A program made the position numbers and the translations under genes. DNA of 12,036 nucleotides from Dictyocoela muelleri (Eukaryota; Microsporidia): positions 1-12,036 of the forward strand of contig SDVU01000597.1 in NCBI GenBank assembly GCA_016256075.1. The letters run 5' to 3'. The notes under the pieces are model-generated. The model saw only the letters and a program-made list of their open reading frames with translations. It ran no database searches and was not told the origin of the DNA. This document shows positions 1-8,521 of the stretch, piece by piece; the first letter of the stretch is position 1, and each line of letters opens with the position of its first letter.

Positions 1-140
1 TGTATATTATACTATAATTATATAGTTATGACCGCTTAATGTCATTCCCTCATTATTTATTAAAGAGTGACGCCAGCAGGATTCGAACCACGATACTTAA
101 ATCTTACATTCAAGAGTGTTAACCACTGAGCTATCTGGCC
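1..140 (-). mobile_element. tRNA-derived SINE, copy A (5' part, cut by window edge)
   Basis: Read on the minus strand, bases 140 to 69 form a tRNA-like head. It starts GGCCAGA, then an A box TAGCTCAGTGGTTA (133-120) and a B box GGTTCGAATCC (89-79). The T-stem and 3' acceptor do not pair well (TGGCGTC against GGCCAGA), so this is a tRNA-derived head and not a working tRNA. Bases 1-68 continue into the SINE body, and the 3' remainder lies outside the window. Compared by eye with copy D (10152-10606), only about nine of 140 bases differ, so A and D belong to the same young subfamily. Its 5' end abuts the fold-back repeat at 142. Confidence 0.85.
79..133 (-). promoter_or_regulatory. Internal Pol III promoter (A and B boxes) of SINE copy A
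   Basis: The A box is at 133-120 (TAGCTCAGTGGTTA) and the B box at 89-79 (GGTTCGAATCC). Both match the eukaryotic tRNA-gene consensus. Their spacing of about 30 bases is normal for a type 2 RNA polymerase III promoter. Activity is inferred only. Confidence 0.75.
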
Positions 141-141
141 C

Positions 142-340
142 TAAATATTTTTTAAAAAAGTTTTTTTTATTTGTATTAATTATTTTTTTTAAAATACATT
201 AAAGGGCTTAAAATATTAGAAATTTATTAAAACAGTTTTTAAGCCTTTTAATGTATTTTTAAAAAATGATTAATACAAATACAAAAATTTTTAAAAAATA
301 TTTAATACAAATAAAAAAAACTTTTTTAAAAAATATTTAA
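142..340. repeat. Long fold-back palindrome (MITE-like)
   Basis: The left arm (142-214) is the reverse complement of a right arm at about 236-340. Paired landmarks are TTTGTATTAAT (170-180) with ATTAATACAAAT (269-280), and ACATTAAAGGGCTTAAAA (197-214) with TTTTAAGCCTTTTAATGT near 237-254. The loop is about 20 bases. The right arm is longer because a segment of about 30 bases ending TAATACAAATA is present twice. The ends read TAAATATTTTTTAAAAAAG and its complement. It is non-coding and consistent with a fold-back or MITE element. No target-site duplication is clear, and its left end touches SINE copy A. Confidence 0.75.
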
Positions 341-427
341 TTTATTTTTTGTATAGCCCCTAGTAATTTTTAATAATTTCAAGAAGTTATTAAATATTTT
401 ATAAAATTTTTTCAAACATTAATAGAG

Positions 428-459
428 TGGAATCGCTACGGCCTGGAATCTCTATCGCT
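428..459. repeat. Two-unit 16-bp tandem repeat
   Basis: Bases 428-443 (TGGAATCGCTACGGCC) and 444-459 (TGGAATCTCTATCGCT) are two adjacent related units. The second runs across the last codons of the MULE frame. It is GC-rich for its surroundings. No role is apparent. Confidence 0.6.
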
Positions 460-1814
460 TTTGACATAAATTACTAATATTTTTAAGATAAACAAACCAT
501 TCTTCATCTTTATATCTTAACCAAATCTTTTTCATTTCTTCATATTTTTTCAAAGTAAATTTATTTCTATCACTTATTAACAAAATATTTAATCTTCGCT
601 CATTTTCATGTTGAATTGAAATAAGAATCTTTAATGAGTTGTAGAAAGATGGCATCCTGGTATTTAGTCGCAAGTTTAGCTGTGAATTAAATGACTCTAA
701 ATCATTATTGGTCAATATGGTGTATTTCCTAAAATTCGATCGTAAGCATTCCATCTGTACAAATTCTTAGTATCTTCAGATGTTTATAAATAATTGTTTT
801 TATAATATGTGCAGAACTGAAATAGTTTATCAATCATATCCCCCTATAAAATTCACAAGCAAATTATAGCAATGCATTACTCTTTTAATTTTAATAAATA
901 CAAGTGAAGCTATCATTCTAATTAAATAATTTTTTTTATCAGTCTTAAATTGTGTAACCAAGCCTAATGACTAGGTTTTTGTCTCCATGATTGTCCTAAA
1001 TGAAATAAACACATTTTAATTTCTGATGTAGGAAAATAAAAGGAATTGTATTGATGACAGCCTTTTCGTAATCAATTATAATAAATTTAGCATTTGTTTG
1101 GTCTAGAATATTTTTAATAACAAAAAATAGTTGCTGGTAGTGAAGCTGAGATTTTCCAGAAATATAACAATAGAGGTCAGGCATTATTTTATTATTTATT
1201 CTGTAACATAGGATATAAAGTTGATAAAAAGAACTAGATGCCATTTTAAATGTTACATCTCCATGTATAATTGTTGAATTTTTTAATCCAATTTTATTTT
1301 CTTCGTTCCAAATATCAATAATCTTTTTTCATCTTTTATACCAGAATCATAAAGCAAAAATTTAGAGCCATTAATTGTATGTTTAAAAATATCAGGAACG
1401 TCATCACTTTGAAAATTATTATTATTATTATTATTATTGTTAATTTTATTTTTATTTGATCTTATATTCATATAAATTGACTTTTTATTCGTAACAGATA
1501 AACACTCATCATCAAACTTTACCAAAATTATATCATATATTTGTATAGATGAGTATTCACTTTTAACTATAAATTCTCTGATTTTGTTTATTATTTTGGT
1601 TTTAGATATTACTGAAAAATGATCAAGACAACAGTGAGAATTCACTAAATCAAAAGAATCCGAAATTAGATAAATATGAATCTTTGCTCTACATTTTCCA
1701 TCATAACACCTAAAGCTGTAGTAATTTGGACACAAAGTATCTTTTGTAAATATCTGTTCATCAAATAAACAACGATTTTTAATGTTTAAAGAATTTTGCG
1801 ATTTTATTACTGAT
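452..1814 (-). pseudogene. MULE (Mutator-like) transposase with FLYWCH zinc finger, decayed
   Basis: This is a DNA-transposon transposase read on the minus strand. The N-terminal piece (about 1814-1283) has a FLYWCH-type zinc finger. Visible are CLFDEQIF, SFRC, GKCRAKIHI and SHCCLDH, which give the Cys-Cys-His-His ligands. The piece ends in LLIFGTKK, typical of the stretch before the catalytic domain. The MULE domain follows (about 1255-996): GDVTFKMASSSFYQLY carries the first Asp, SGKSQLHYQQLF follows, and IIIDYEKA carries the second. Further pieces FHLGQS (near 985) and GLVTQFKTDKKNYLIRMIAS (near 950-890) match the expected order. TNNDLESFNSQLN (about 710-670) belongs to the C-terminal part, and the frame stops at 454-452. 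The frame changes at least three times (near 1285, 990 and 960) and TAG or TGA stops interrupt it, so it is dead. An ATT microsatellite at 1415-1438 gives a run of Asn between the two domains. The total length suits a transposase of roughly 430 residues. Confidence 0.88.
1415..1438. repeat. (ATT)n microsatellite inside the MULE relic
   Basis: About eight ATT units lie in the linker between the zinc finger and the catalytic domain. On the minus strand they read AAT, giving a poly-Asn run. The linker is a tolerant place for such an expansion. It could have grown before or after the gene died. Confidence 0.85.
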
Positions 1815-1843
1815 CATAGGGGTTGATTTTTTTTAAAAAAAAT

Positions 1844-1966
1844 CTGCAGGCAAATATTTACATTCCGCACTTCTCGCATATAATAACGTGTCTTGCATTG
1901 ATGTAAAGCGTCTCGCATGATAAAAAAATATATATAGTGTAATTAGTGTAAAATATTTGGCTGCGG
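1844..1966. repeat. Short inverted-repeat element with internal 20-bp repeats
   Basis: The left arm CTGCAGGCAAATATTTACA (1844-1862) matches the reverse complement of 1947-1966, CCGCAGCCAAATATTTTACA, with few mismatches. Between them are three related 20-bp units beginning TCTCGCAT (1872), TCTTGCAT (1891) and TCTCGCAT (1911). The element is CpG-rich for this window. It sits just upstream of the MULE relic, so it could be either a separate MITE or part of the MULE's 5' end. No matching sequence is evident at the MULE's other end. Confidence 0.5.
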
Positions 1967-2357
1967 TTCCCATGTCGCGTTTCGCGCGCAATAATTATTA
2001 AAAAAAAATAATATTTTTATAACAATGAAAATTAGAGTTTTTTTTGTTGTTTATAACGATAAAATTATAATTGAATTATCATTAATTTTTATCAATATTT
2101 TGTTCTTAAATTTCAAAAAGATATATTTTTTTATTATTCTTTAAATCATTTATCTGACAAATTTATTTATTTATTATTATTTTCTAAATTTCAATAGATA
2201 TAATGCTTTTTTTATAAAAAAATTTTTTATGAATATGCGGCGAGTTTACGGTAAAATCGTCGAATATAAAGCCGAAAACTCGCATTAAGCGAGTTCTAGG
2301 AGTGCCTAAAAAAATATGTAAAAAATATACATAGTATTTTTAATAGATATAATTTTA
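1967..2357. other. AT-rich spacer with small palindromes
   Basis: I see no gene here. It holds a short CpG-rich patch (GTCGCGTTTCGCGCGC, about 1974-1989). At 2277-2295 there is a perfect 7-bp-stem hairpin, AACTCGC then ATTAA then GCGAGTT. A copy of GCGAGTTT also lies near 2240. Bases 2296-2307 (CTAGGAGTGCCT) occur again inside SINE copy C at 3411-3422. Confidence 0.5.
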
Positions 2358-2806
2358 GGCTGTTTAGCTCATTGGTTTACACTCTTAAATGTTAAATTTA
2401 AATATATAGGTTGAATACCGCTGATTTCACTGTTTAATAAATAATGAGGACATAAGTGGTAAAAAACTAAAGAAATATAGTAGTAATATAGAGATGTTAT
2501 AGTTTGGTATAGCTGATAAAGGCTTTGTATAAACTTAATGAAGAAGAGAGTTTTCTATAGGTGGTGGAGAAGCGGCGACGCATCTCGGCAAAAAATAGTG
2601 GAATATATAAATTCATAAAAAGCCACTAATTACAAGTATTCTGCTAATTCATTGATTAAACAGAAATTGCGTATCAAGTTGGACTTCTGACTACTTAGAA
2701 AATGACATATTATTTATACATTAGTAACTAAAGATAGTAAGACTATGGTTAAAAAACAACTCTCTGGGTAGGCAGCTATAGATGTTATCAAAATGTAATA
2801 AATATA
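2358..2806 (+). mobile_element. tRNA-derived SINE, copy B (full length, old)
   Basis: This copy lies in the plus orientation. The tRNA-like head runs about 2358-2428, with a degenerate A box TAGCTCATTGGTTTA and B box GGTTGAATACC. The body follows in the same order as copies C and D. Landmarks are GTTTAATAAATAATGAGGAC (2432-2451), a GCGGCGACGCATCTCGGCAA block (about 2572-2591), and a 3' block with ACTATGGTT, ACAACTCTC and GGCAGCTAT ending in AAATGTAATAAATATA. Many substitutions against the A/D type mark it as an old insertion. A short imperfect flank similarity (TAATTTTA against TAATTATTTTA) may be a worn target-site duplication, but I would not rely on it. Confidence 0.82.
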
Positions 2807-3162
2807 GAAACTAATTATTTTATACATTTTTATTTAATTATAAAAATTAAACTACTATTTTTACTATATTAGGACTCTTCGAAGAATACTTACATATGTA
2901 GACATCTTTTGCTACAAAAGCATTTTTTCATTTTAATTATCCACAAAATATGAAATGCATTTTTTAAATATTGCTGATTTACTTGATTTCTTATTGAAAA
3001 ATGACATAATTAATATTTTTACGATGTATTCATTGTTGCCTCGCTATAAATATATATTTTCAGATCAACATCAACAAAATATTTTATTGATGTATAAATA
3101 TCCTGTCAGTATGATAGATTTTTAATATTTTTAAATTATTATTTTTCAATTTGTTTTATTTT
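2807..3162. other. AT-rich spacer, no feature seen
   Basis: The sequence lies between two SINE copies in opposite orientation. It has no persuasive open frame, no RNA gene and no clear repeat. Its last 12 bases (3151-3162) are the likely left target-site copy for SINE copy C. Confidence 0.6.
3151..3162. repeat. Probable target-site duplication of SINE copy C (left)
   Basis: TTGTTTTATTTT here matches TTGTTTGATTTT at 3622-3633 with one mismatch, and the pair flanks SINE copy C exactly. The low complexity means a chance match is possible. Confidence 0.55.
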
Positions 3163-3621
3163 TATATATATTATATGCTGAAAATTACAAAGCTTCCAAA
3201 CCGAAGAGTTGTCCCTTACCATTGTCTTTTGACCTTTGGTTCTCATTGTTCGAATAATAAGTCGCTTTCTAAGCCACACAGAAGTCTGGCAGTATACGCT
3301 TTTTTCTTTTATCAATGACTCAGCAGGATAAAGGTAATTATTGACTTTTCATGAATTTGTATTTTTTTCACTACTTTTTTGGCGAGATACACGCGCTCTC
3401 ATGCACACGCCTAGGAGTGCCTTTCTTCTTTGTTGTCATATTAGACTAAGTCTAATCAGCTATTTCAAACTGAAAAAGCTGTATATATTACTATATTTCT
3501 AAAGATGTACCCGCTTAATGTCATTTCCTCTTTATTTATTAAAGAGTAACTTCGGCTGTTTTTAAACTTAGACACTTAAATTTTACATTCAAGAATGTAA
3601 ACCTATAAGCTATTTGACCCA
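3163..3621 (-). mobile_element. tRNA-derived SINE, copy C (full length, diverged)
   Basis: Minus orientation. The tRNA-like head is at about 3620-3550 (GGTCAAATAGCTTATAGG, A box worn and B box lost), and the 3' tail lies at 3163-3180 in TATATA sequence. The body aligns throughout with copy D. Landmarks are CCGCTTAATGTCATTTCCTC (3511-3530), CTAGGAGTGCCT (3411-3422), ATCAATGACTCAGCAGGATA (3311-3330), and AAGAGTTGTC plus CCTTTGGTTC near the 3' end. The length is close to copy D (459 against 455). The decayed promoter and many substitutions make it an old, silent copy. Flanking 12-bp repeats support insertion by target-primed reverse transcription. Confidence 0.87.
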
Positions 3622-3633
3622 TTGTTTGATTTT
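3622..3633. repeat. Probable target-site duplication of SINE copy C (right)
   Basis: TTGTTTGATTTT pairs with 3151-3162 (one mismatch) on the other side of SINE copy C. Confidence 0.55.
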
Positions 3634-4145
3634 TTTTTTTAATTGTTTAATTTATTAATTAATCCATTTATAATTTGATTATTTTATTATTTATTATTTT
3701 TTCAGCTTTTAAATTTTTAAATTTTATCTTCATGTTAAATCTCTCTACCTTGGTCGAAGGTATCTTTCCCTACAACCCCACTATATCTATAATTAGGAAA
3801 AAATCTCCGAATAGGACTTTATATAATATATATTTTCTAATCATAGATATAATAAAAACTGTACAATCTCAATTATTAGAATATAAACAAATGTAAAAAA
3901 ACATTATAAATTATTTTTTAAAAAGAATTTTGTGGCTCTTAGGGAATTTTATAAATTTTTTAAAATATTGTTTTTTTTTAAAAAATTTGCCGATTTTTTA
4001 AATTCTAAATTATACATAAAAGGTGGTAGCTGCCTTTATTAACTTTTATGTAAACATATTAATAATAAAATATTTGCAGATAACGATGAGATAATCATAT
4101 TTTAAAGAAATGTGAACTATTTGAAGATTAAAAGAAATGTATGAC
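3634..4145. other. AT-rich spacer, no convincing gene
   Basis: A plus-strand open frame of 73 codons (3675-3896) lies here. It matches nothing I know, begins with a run of hydrophobic AT-rich codons, and is within the length expected by chance at this composition. Nothing else stands out. Confidence 0.5.
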
Positions 4146-4249
4146 GGACCAAGTTAAAAATCCCCCAGGGTCAGAATATTTACTTGTGTTTTTTTCAAGG
4201 GGCAAATTTTTTACCAGTGTGTTTTAAGAAGCATTTTTTTAGCTGATCC
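4146..4249. mobile_element. Small inverted-repeat element, unit 1 (MITE-like)
   Basis: This 104-bp unit starts GGACCAAGTTAAAAATCCCCC and ends AGCTGATCC, so its ends are imperfect inverted copies. Inside are CAGAATATTTACTTGTG and GGGGCAAATTTTTTACCAG, both identical in unit 2. It has no coding capacity. The build, with ends plus an internal copy of the GGGGCAAATTTT motif, suggests a MITE with subterminal repeats. Confidence 0.65.
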
Positions 4250-4267
4250 AAACTGTAAACCATAGCT

Positions 4268-4373
4268 GGATCAAATAAAAAAATTGCCCCCAGTGGCAGA
4301 ATATTTACTTGTGTTTTTTCAGGGGGCAAATTTTTTACCAGTGTGTTTTAAGGGAAAAATTTTTACCTGATCC
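4268..4373. mobile_element. Small inverted-repeat element, unit 2 (MITE-like)
   Basis: This 106-bp unit is head-to-tail with unit 1 after an 18-bp spacer. It starts GGATCAAATAAAAAAATTG, ends AATTTTTACCTGATCC, and has an inner inverted pair TTGCCCCC / GGGGGCAA. The stretch from GGGGCAAATTTT to GTTTTAAG (4323-4352) repeats exactly at 4199-4228. Two tandem copies could come from unequal exchange or from insertion of one copy beside another. No target-site duplication is clear. Confidence 0.68.
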
Positions 4374-6390
4374 GTTATAACTTTATAACGACGACACTAT
4401 ATTATGAAAGGATGAGAAGAGACTTAATTCTCTGTATTATTATTGATAGAGATGTAATAAGAAATTTTATCATACAAAATACGCAAATATTTAAAAATTT
4501 AAGAAACCATTAATTATATTTTTAAGAAAAAAAATGAAATTTATGTAAATAAAGCATGATATCATAAATTATTAATAATTAATTTATTTACAACCCCTAT
4601 ATTCTAAAAAATATTTTTGTTTTTTGATTTTTTATGTTATTTTTTGTCATTCTACCTTGGATAATCAAATTCTCTAAATTTTACCTAAACACCGAAATTT
4701 TTATCCATTTTTTTGCACATTCAGATACTAGACCAATTTTTTTTATAACACAAAAATCTAACTAATACACTAGGGCTCGATTTTTTCGGTTCATTTTTAA
4801 GAAAACTCGTAAAAACAGCCTGTATAGTAAAAAAAGTAATTAAAAGCTTCCAAACAATACAAAGGGTAATATTAAATTACTTAAATTCTCTTTTGTTCAA
4901 GTATATATCAGAAGTTTCCCCATATATTTTCTCTAAATATTTCTAACGTACATTGTCAATTAAATTAAAACGATCTTGTAAAAAGACCGGGTTTTCTTTT
5001 ATAATATTAAATTTCTCTTAAAAAAACGAACAACTCTGGTGTAGGTCATCTATTCACATAGCTATAGAATTTAGCCTGTTTATTCTTATAAATTTACATC
5101 TTTTCTTTTTTTAGGTATCATTAATTACGTTAACACGTATCATTGTCTCTTTACAGTTATCTTCATCAAAACATTCTACGTCAAAGAAAGCATATTTCTT
5201 TCCAGCAATTATAAATTGACTCAACTTTGATAAGGTAAATAGATTTATTTATCCACGGAATTACAAAAATAGCCGATATTTTAACACTTAAATTTAGTCT
5301 GCATTATGTACTAAGGTTTCACATACTTGTAAAATTGTAAAAATTTATTTAAATTCAGGTTCAAATTATAAAATAATTCTTATGCCGAGAGATTTGATAA
5401 CCAGAGCTGGTTAACTGGCGAAAAAAGCCCTATGTTTAGTCATTTCCTCCAATATCTCAGAGAAATTATACCAAAGTAATAGAATATTTTTGCATTTTTT
5501 ATGAATTATTAGGAATCATGAAGTACTCACCAAAAAGATTTTTTTTGTTACCGTGGGCTGATTTATCTATAAAGAATATGGTAGTCTTGTAAATAAACAT
5601 TTTTTAAATTTTAGATTTATTTAATTTTACTACTAAGATATAAACCAACCATTCTTTAAAAAAATTACAACTGAACATCTATATCGCAGAGGTTACTTTC
5701 TTCTTCACAGTTTAATTATCATAATTTAATCTAAAACATACGATCTGTTGCTAGTATCGTTCGTGTATATACTTTTCACCTGATATAAAAACTTCTTATA
5801 TATAATTTGGTCGTTTATATGTTATACTATAGTATATAGAAATAATTTAAGCCAAGTCCCTATTATGTTATTCTCAATACAATTTAAAATAAGTAACCTA
5901 CCCACTTTTAGAAAATTGTTTATATAAAAATGACGTAACTTCTGCGTCATTGATGTTTTTTTCTTAATTAAAAAGATCTGCGATTTTTTTAATGACCTTT
6001 TTACTTAAGGATATTATTTCTTCTGAATGTATGATCTACACCTTTTAAAACATATATAGCTCAAAATACTTCTCTTCATAGCCATTTAAATTATATCATT
6101 TTAGAAGATTTATTTTAGTTTTATTTAAACGACTCAAGCAATTATATTATTTATGCTGTTTGCAGCCAACCTATTGCTTATATTGAAGATTCATTAAATT
6201 TTCAAAGCTCTAATACTCTTTCTTAATTTTTTCTACTCTTTTCAAAATTAGCAATTTTTTTCTATCTATAAGATAAGGGTTTTAAAAATTTACATATTGT
6301 CGGATACTTGCGTAATCGAATATCTTTTCAAGATTAATAATGAAATTTCATCGATTTTTTGACGAAATAAAAATAAATAAAAATTGTATG
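4374..6390. other. 2-kb AT-rich region without recognisable genes
   Basis: Stops occur in all six frames at about the rate expected for this base composition. The longest suggestive piece is 45 codons on the minus strand (5248-5114), ending CKETMIRVNVINDT, and I do not recognise it. A small palindrome GTTATA-ACTT-TATAAC starts at 4374. No tRNA, SINE or inverted-repeat element was found. It may be old, unrecognisable repeat sequence. Confidence 0.5.
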
Positions 6391-6585
6391 TCGACACCTC
6401 ATTTTTGTGCTTTATTAGACCCCCCCCCAGCATATTAATACCCCATTAAAATAAATTCATTTTGATATATTTTTTAAAATAAAAAATCAATTTTTTAATT
6501 TGAAAATTTATTAATACCCTCGTTACACATTGTTACCCCTTTAAATTGATATAAAATTATATATCAAATTATTAATAAAATTTTA
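6391..6585. repeat. Left terminal inverted repeat (outer part)
   Basis: This pairs with about 8577-8758. It includes a run of nine C near 6419-6427, matched by nine G near 8717-8725. It is interrupted at its inner side by the nested element at 6586-6994 and resumes at about 6995-7050. Confidence 0.85.
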
Positions 6586-6994
6586 GGATCTGTACTTAAA
6601 TTTCTCTGGGGGTAAATTTTAGTACAGCTAAATAAATGATTTTTTGAAATCAAAATGAAATATGTTAAATTAATTAATAAAAAATACACAAGCTATTGAG
6701 AGATTAAAAAAATTAAAAAAAAAAATTAAAACAAGAATAAGGATTAAAATTAATCAGAGAGAGTATTTTTTTTGTAAAACCACATTTTAAAAATAATAAG
6801 ATTGATTTTATGGAAAAGATCTTAAATTTAATACGAATGTAATCAATGAAAAATGCTTTAATACCTCTTTAAAATTTATTTTTATTATTTTATCTGCTTT
6901 TTGTTAAATTTTATTAAATAAAATTATTTGATTTTTATTATGTGGGGGAAATTTTAGTACAGCTATCACCGGGGGTAAATTTTAGTACAGATGC
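6586..6994. mobile_element. Nested non-autonomous element with subterminal repeats (MITE-like)
   Basis: This 409-bp insert lies inside the left terminal repeat of the integrase element. The right repeat has the uninterrupted sequence (AATAAAATTTT directly followed by GTAAAT at the matching place), which gives an empty site. The ends are inverted: GGATCTGTACTTAAATTT on the left and, complemented, GCATCTGTACTAAAATTT on the right. A 20-base motif GGGGGTAAATTTTAGTACAG recurs at about 6608-6627 and 6971-6990, with a close variant at about 6943-6961. AAATTTT flanks both sides (6578-6584 and 6995-7001) and may be a 7-9-bp target-site duplication, as Mutator-class elements make. There is no coding capacity. 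It inserted after the host element. Confidence 0.8.
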
Positions 6995-7050
6995 AAATTT
7001 TTTTTGTAAATGCAAACAGCCTGCCATAACTACCCCCCTTTTTTTGTATT
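6995..7050. repeat. Left terminal inverted repeat (inner part)
   Basis: This contains TTGTAAAT, CAGCCTGCCATAAC and a C-run followed by T-rich sequence. It pairs with about 8522-8576, where GGCAATTATGGCAGGCTGAG and ATTTACAA are found. It is the continuation of the left repeat beyond the nested insertion. Confidence 0.82.
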
Positions 7051-7300
7051 TTTAAAAAAAAATATTAAAATTTAAATATTAAATATTGAATATATAATAA
7101 AGCATATAAAATAAAAATTAAATATAAATATAAATAATAAAAATAGAAAATAAAATATAAATATAAATAATAATTATTAAATTTAAATATAAAATTAAAA
7201 AAAATAAATATAAAAAATTGAAAATACAAATTGAAAATTGAAAATCGAAAATAAAAAAAATTGAAAATAAAATAAAATAAAAATAATAAACTTTATTTAA
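7050..7300. repeat. A-rich low-complexity tract
   Basis: This is a degenerate run of AAATATAAAT-like and AAAATTGAAAAT-like words, strongly A-rich on the plus strand. It lies between the left terminal repeat and the 3' side of the integrase gene. It has no coding signal, and slippage expansion is the likely origin. Confidence 0.8.
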
Positions 7301-7522
7301 ATTTTTTTGACATTAAATATCATATTTGTAATTGAATTAATAGTATTTTCGTTTTTTATTAAAATTTCATTATTATTAATTTGCATAACAACATAAATAT
7401 CACATTAATTAATGATTTGAAGCCCTTCTTCTTAAATTTAAGTTATAAGGTTTTAATAATAAAACTCTAGAATTGATTTCTAATAACTACTCTGTTCTAA
7501 AATTCAATTCTCTGCGATATGT

Positions 7523-8314
7523 TTATATGTATCGTAATAATTTAAATCTTGCAGTTTCTAAATTGGTTTCATCATAATTAGTTATATTGAATAAGTTATT
7601 ATCAAATCCTTTAAATAAGATGAATGGCTTAATACCGGTTACACAATGTGTAGAATTGTTGTAATAATAAACAATTTTATTTATTTTTTCATTCCAATTA
7701 AATTCATTAAAAGCAAAACTTTTTCGCAATCTTGATTTAATACTTCTATTAAATATTTCAATTTAACCTTGTGTTTGAGGATGATAAGGTCTTCCATGAA
7801 TAGCTTCAATTTTGAAATTCTTTAAAATATGATTAACCTCATTGTTGACAAACTCACCACCATACTCACTGTGGATTTTCGACCCAAAGACTTTCTCTAT
7901 ATAAATGCTTTTTAAGAATCTTTGAAAATTATTGAGAATCTTTTCTTTTAGATTTATATATTCCACATGTATTTAGAAAAAGAATCAGTTATCGTGGAAA
8001 CATAATTATAACCATAATTATGTTCTGAATAAATTCTAAGATCAATTGTTTCAACAATCAATCTTTCATGACAATAATTACTAAAAATTGGAATTATTTC
8101 TGGTTATATTAGGTGGTGTCTCGTGTAAACAATTTATACACTCAATAATAACAGATTTAACATCATTTACTTTTATTCCCACATAGTCACATTTTATCTT
8201 TTCAAATGTTGGTCGCACTCTTCCATGATCAACATTATTGTACTCAAGTATAATTCGTCTTTTATTTTGTAATTCACATGATAAAAATACATCTTTCATA
8301 CCCCAATTATCCAT
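7523..8314 (-). pseudogene. Broken retroviral-type integrase (fossil)
   Basis: In its working state this gene would have encoded the DNA-joining enzyme of the surrounding element. Read on the minus strand, motifs appear in integrase order. Near the upstream end is a zinc-binding-type region with DHGRVRPT, YVGI, DVKSVI and CINC. Then come core-domain motifs including GGEFVNNEVNHIL and RPYHPQTQG, and finally a post-core stretch with KIVYYYNNSTHCVTGIKP and LFKG. This layout is shared by Ty3-type, Ginger-type and domesticated host integrases. The gene is broken in several places (about three or more), so it is a relic. Faint related sequence may extend on both sides, towards about 7430 and 8400. 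The family level (retroviral-type integrase) is fairly sure; the exact lineage is not. Confidence 0.85.
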
Positions 8315-8521
8315 GTATTTAAGATGGCAATCGACGAGTAAAAAAAACTACACATTTTTTTCTAAAATTTTTCTTTTGATCTTTATTTAAACCTGCTGGT
8401 TATGTTCCATTCACTAAAAAACAATTATATTGTTTTTCTCAATATTGGTATCTATTTTTATTGTTTTGGCCATTATTTTACATAAATTTAATAGAATATA
8501 ATTATATTTTTCTTTTTTTTA

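Noticed and set aside
69-140. Functional tRNA gene
   Set aside because: A and B boxes are good, but the acceptor and T stems do not pair, no clean anticodon stem-loop forms, and the sequence continues into a repeated SINE body in three other places.
3675-3896. Plus-strand open frame of 73 codons
   Set aside because: No known motif, AT-driven hydrophobic start, and one or two frames of this length are expected by chance in 12 kb at this composition.
4146-4373. CRISPR array
   Set aside because: Only two units of about 105 bp with inverted ends and a short spacer, in a eukaryotic repeat context.
5114-5248. 45-codon minus-strand open stretch ending in NVINDT, with a longer protein-like frame upstream if TAA were read as Gln
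   Set aside because: Stops in that frame occur at the random rate for this AT content, a second frame looks equally protein-like, and the transposon relics show ordinary decay. No support for a changed genetic code.
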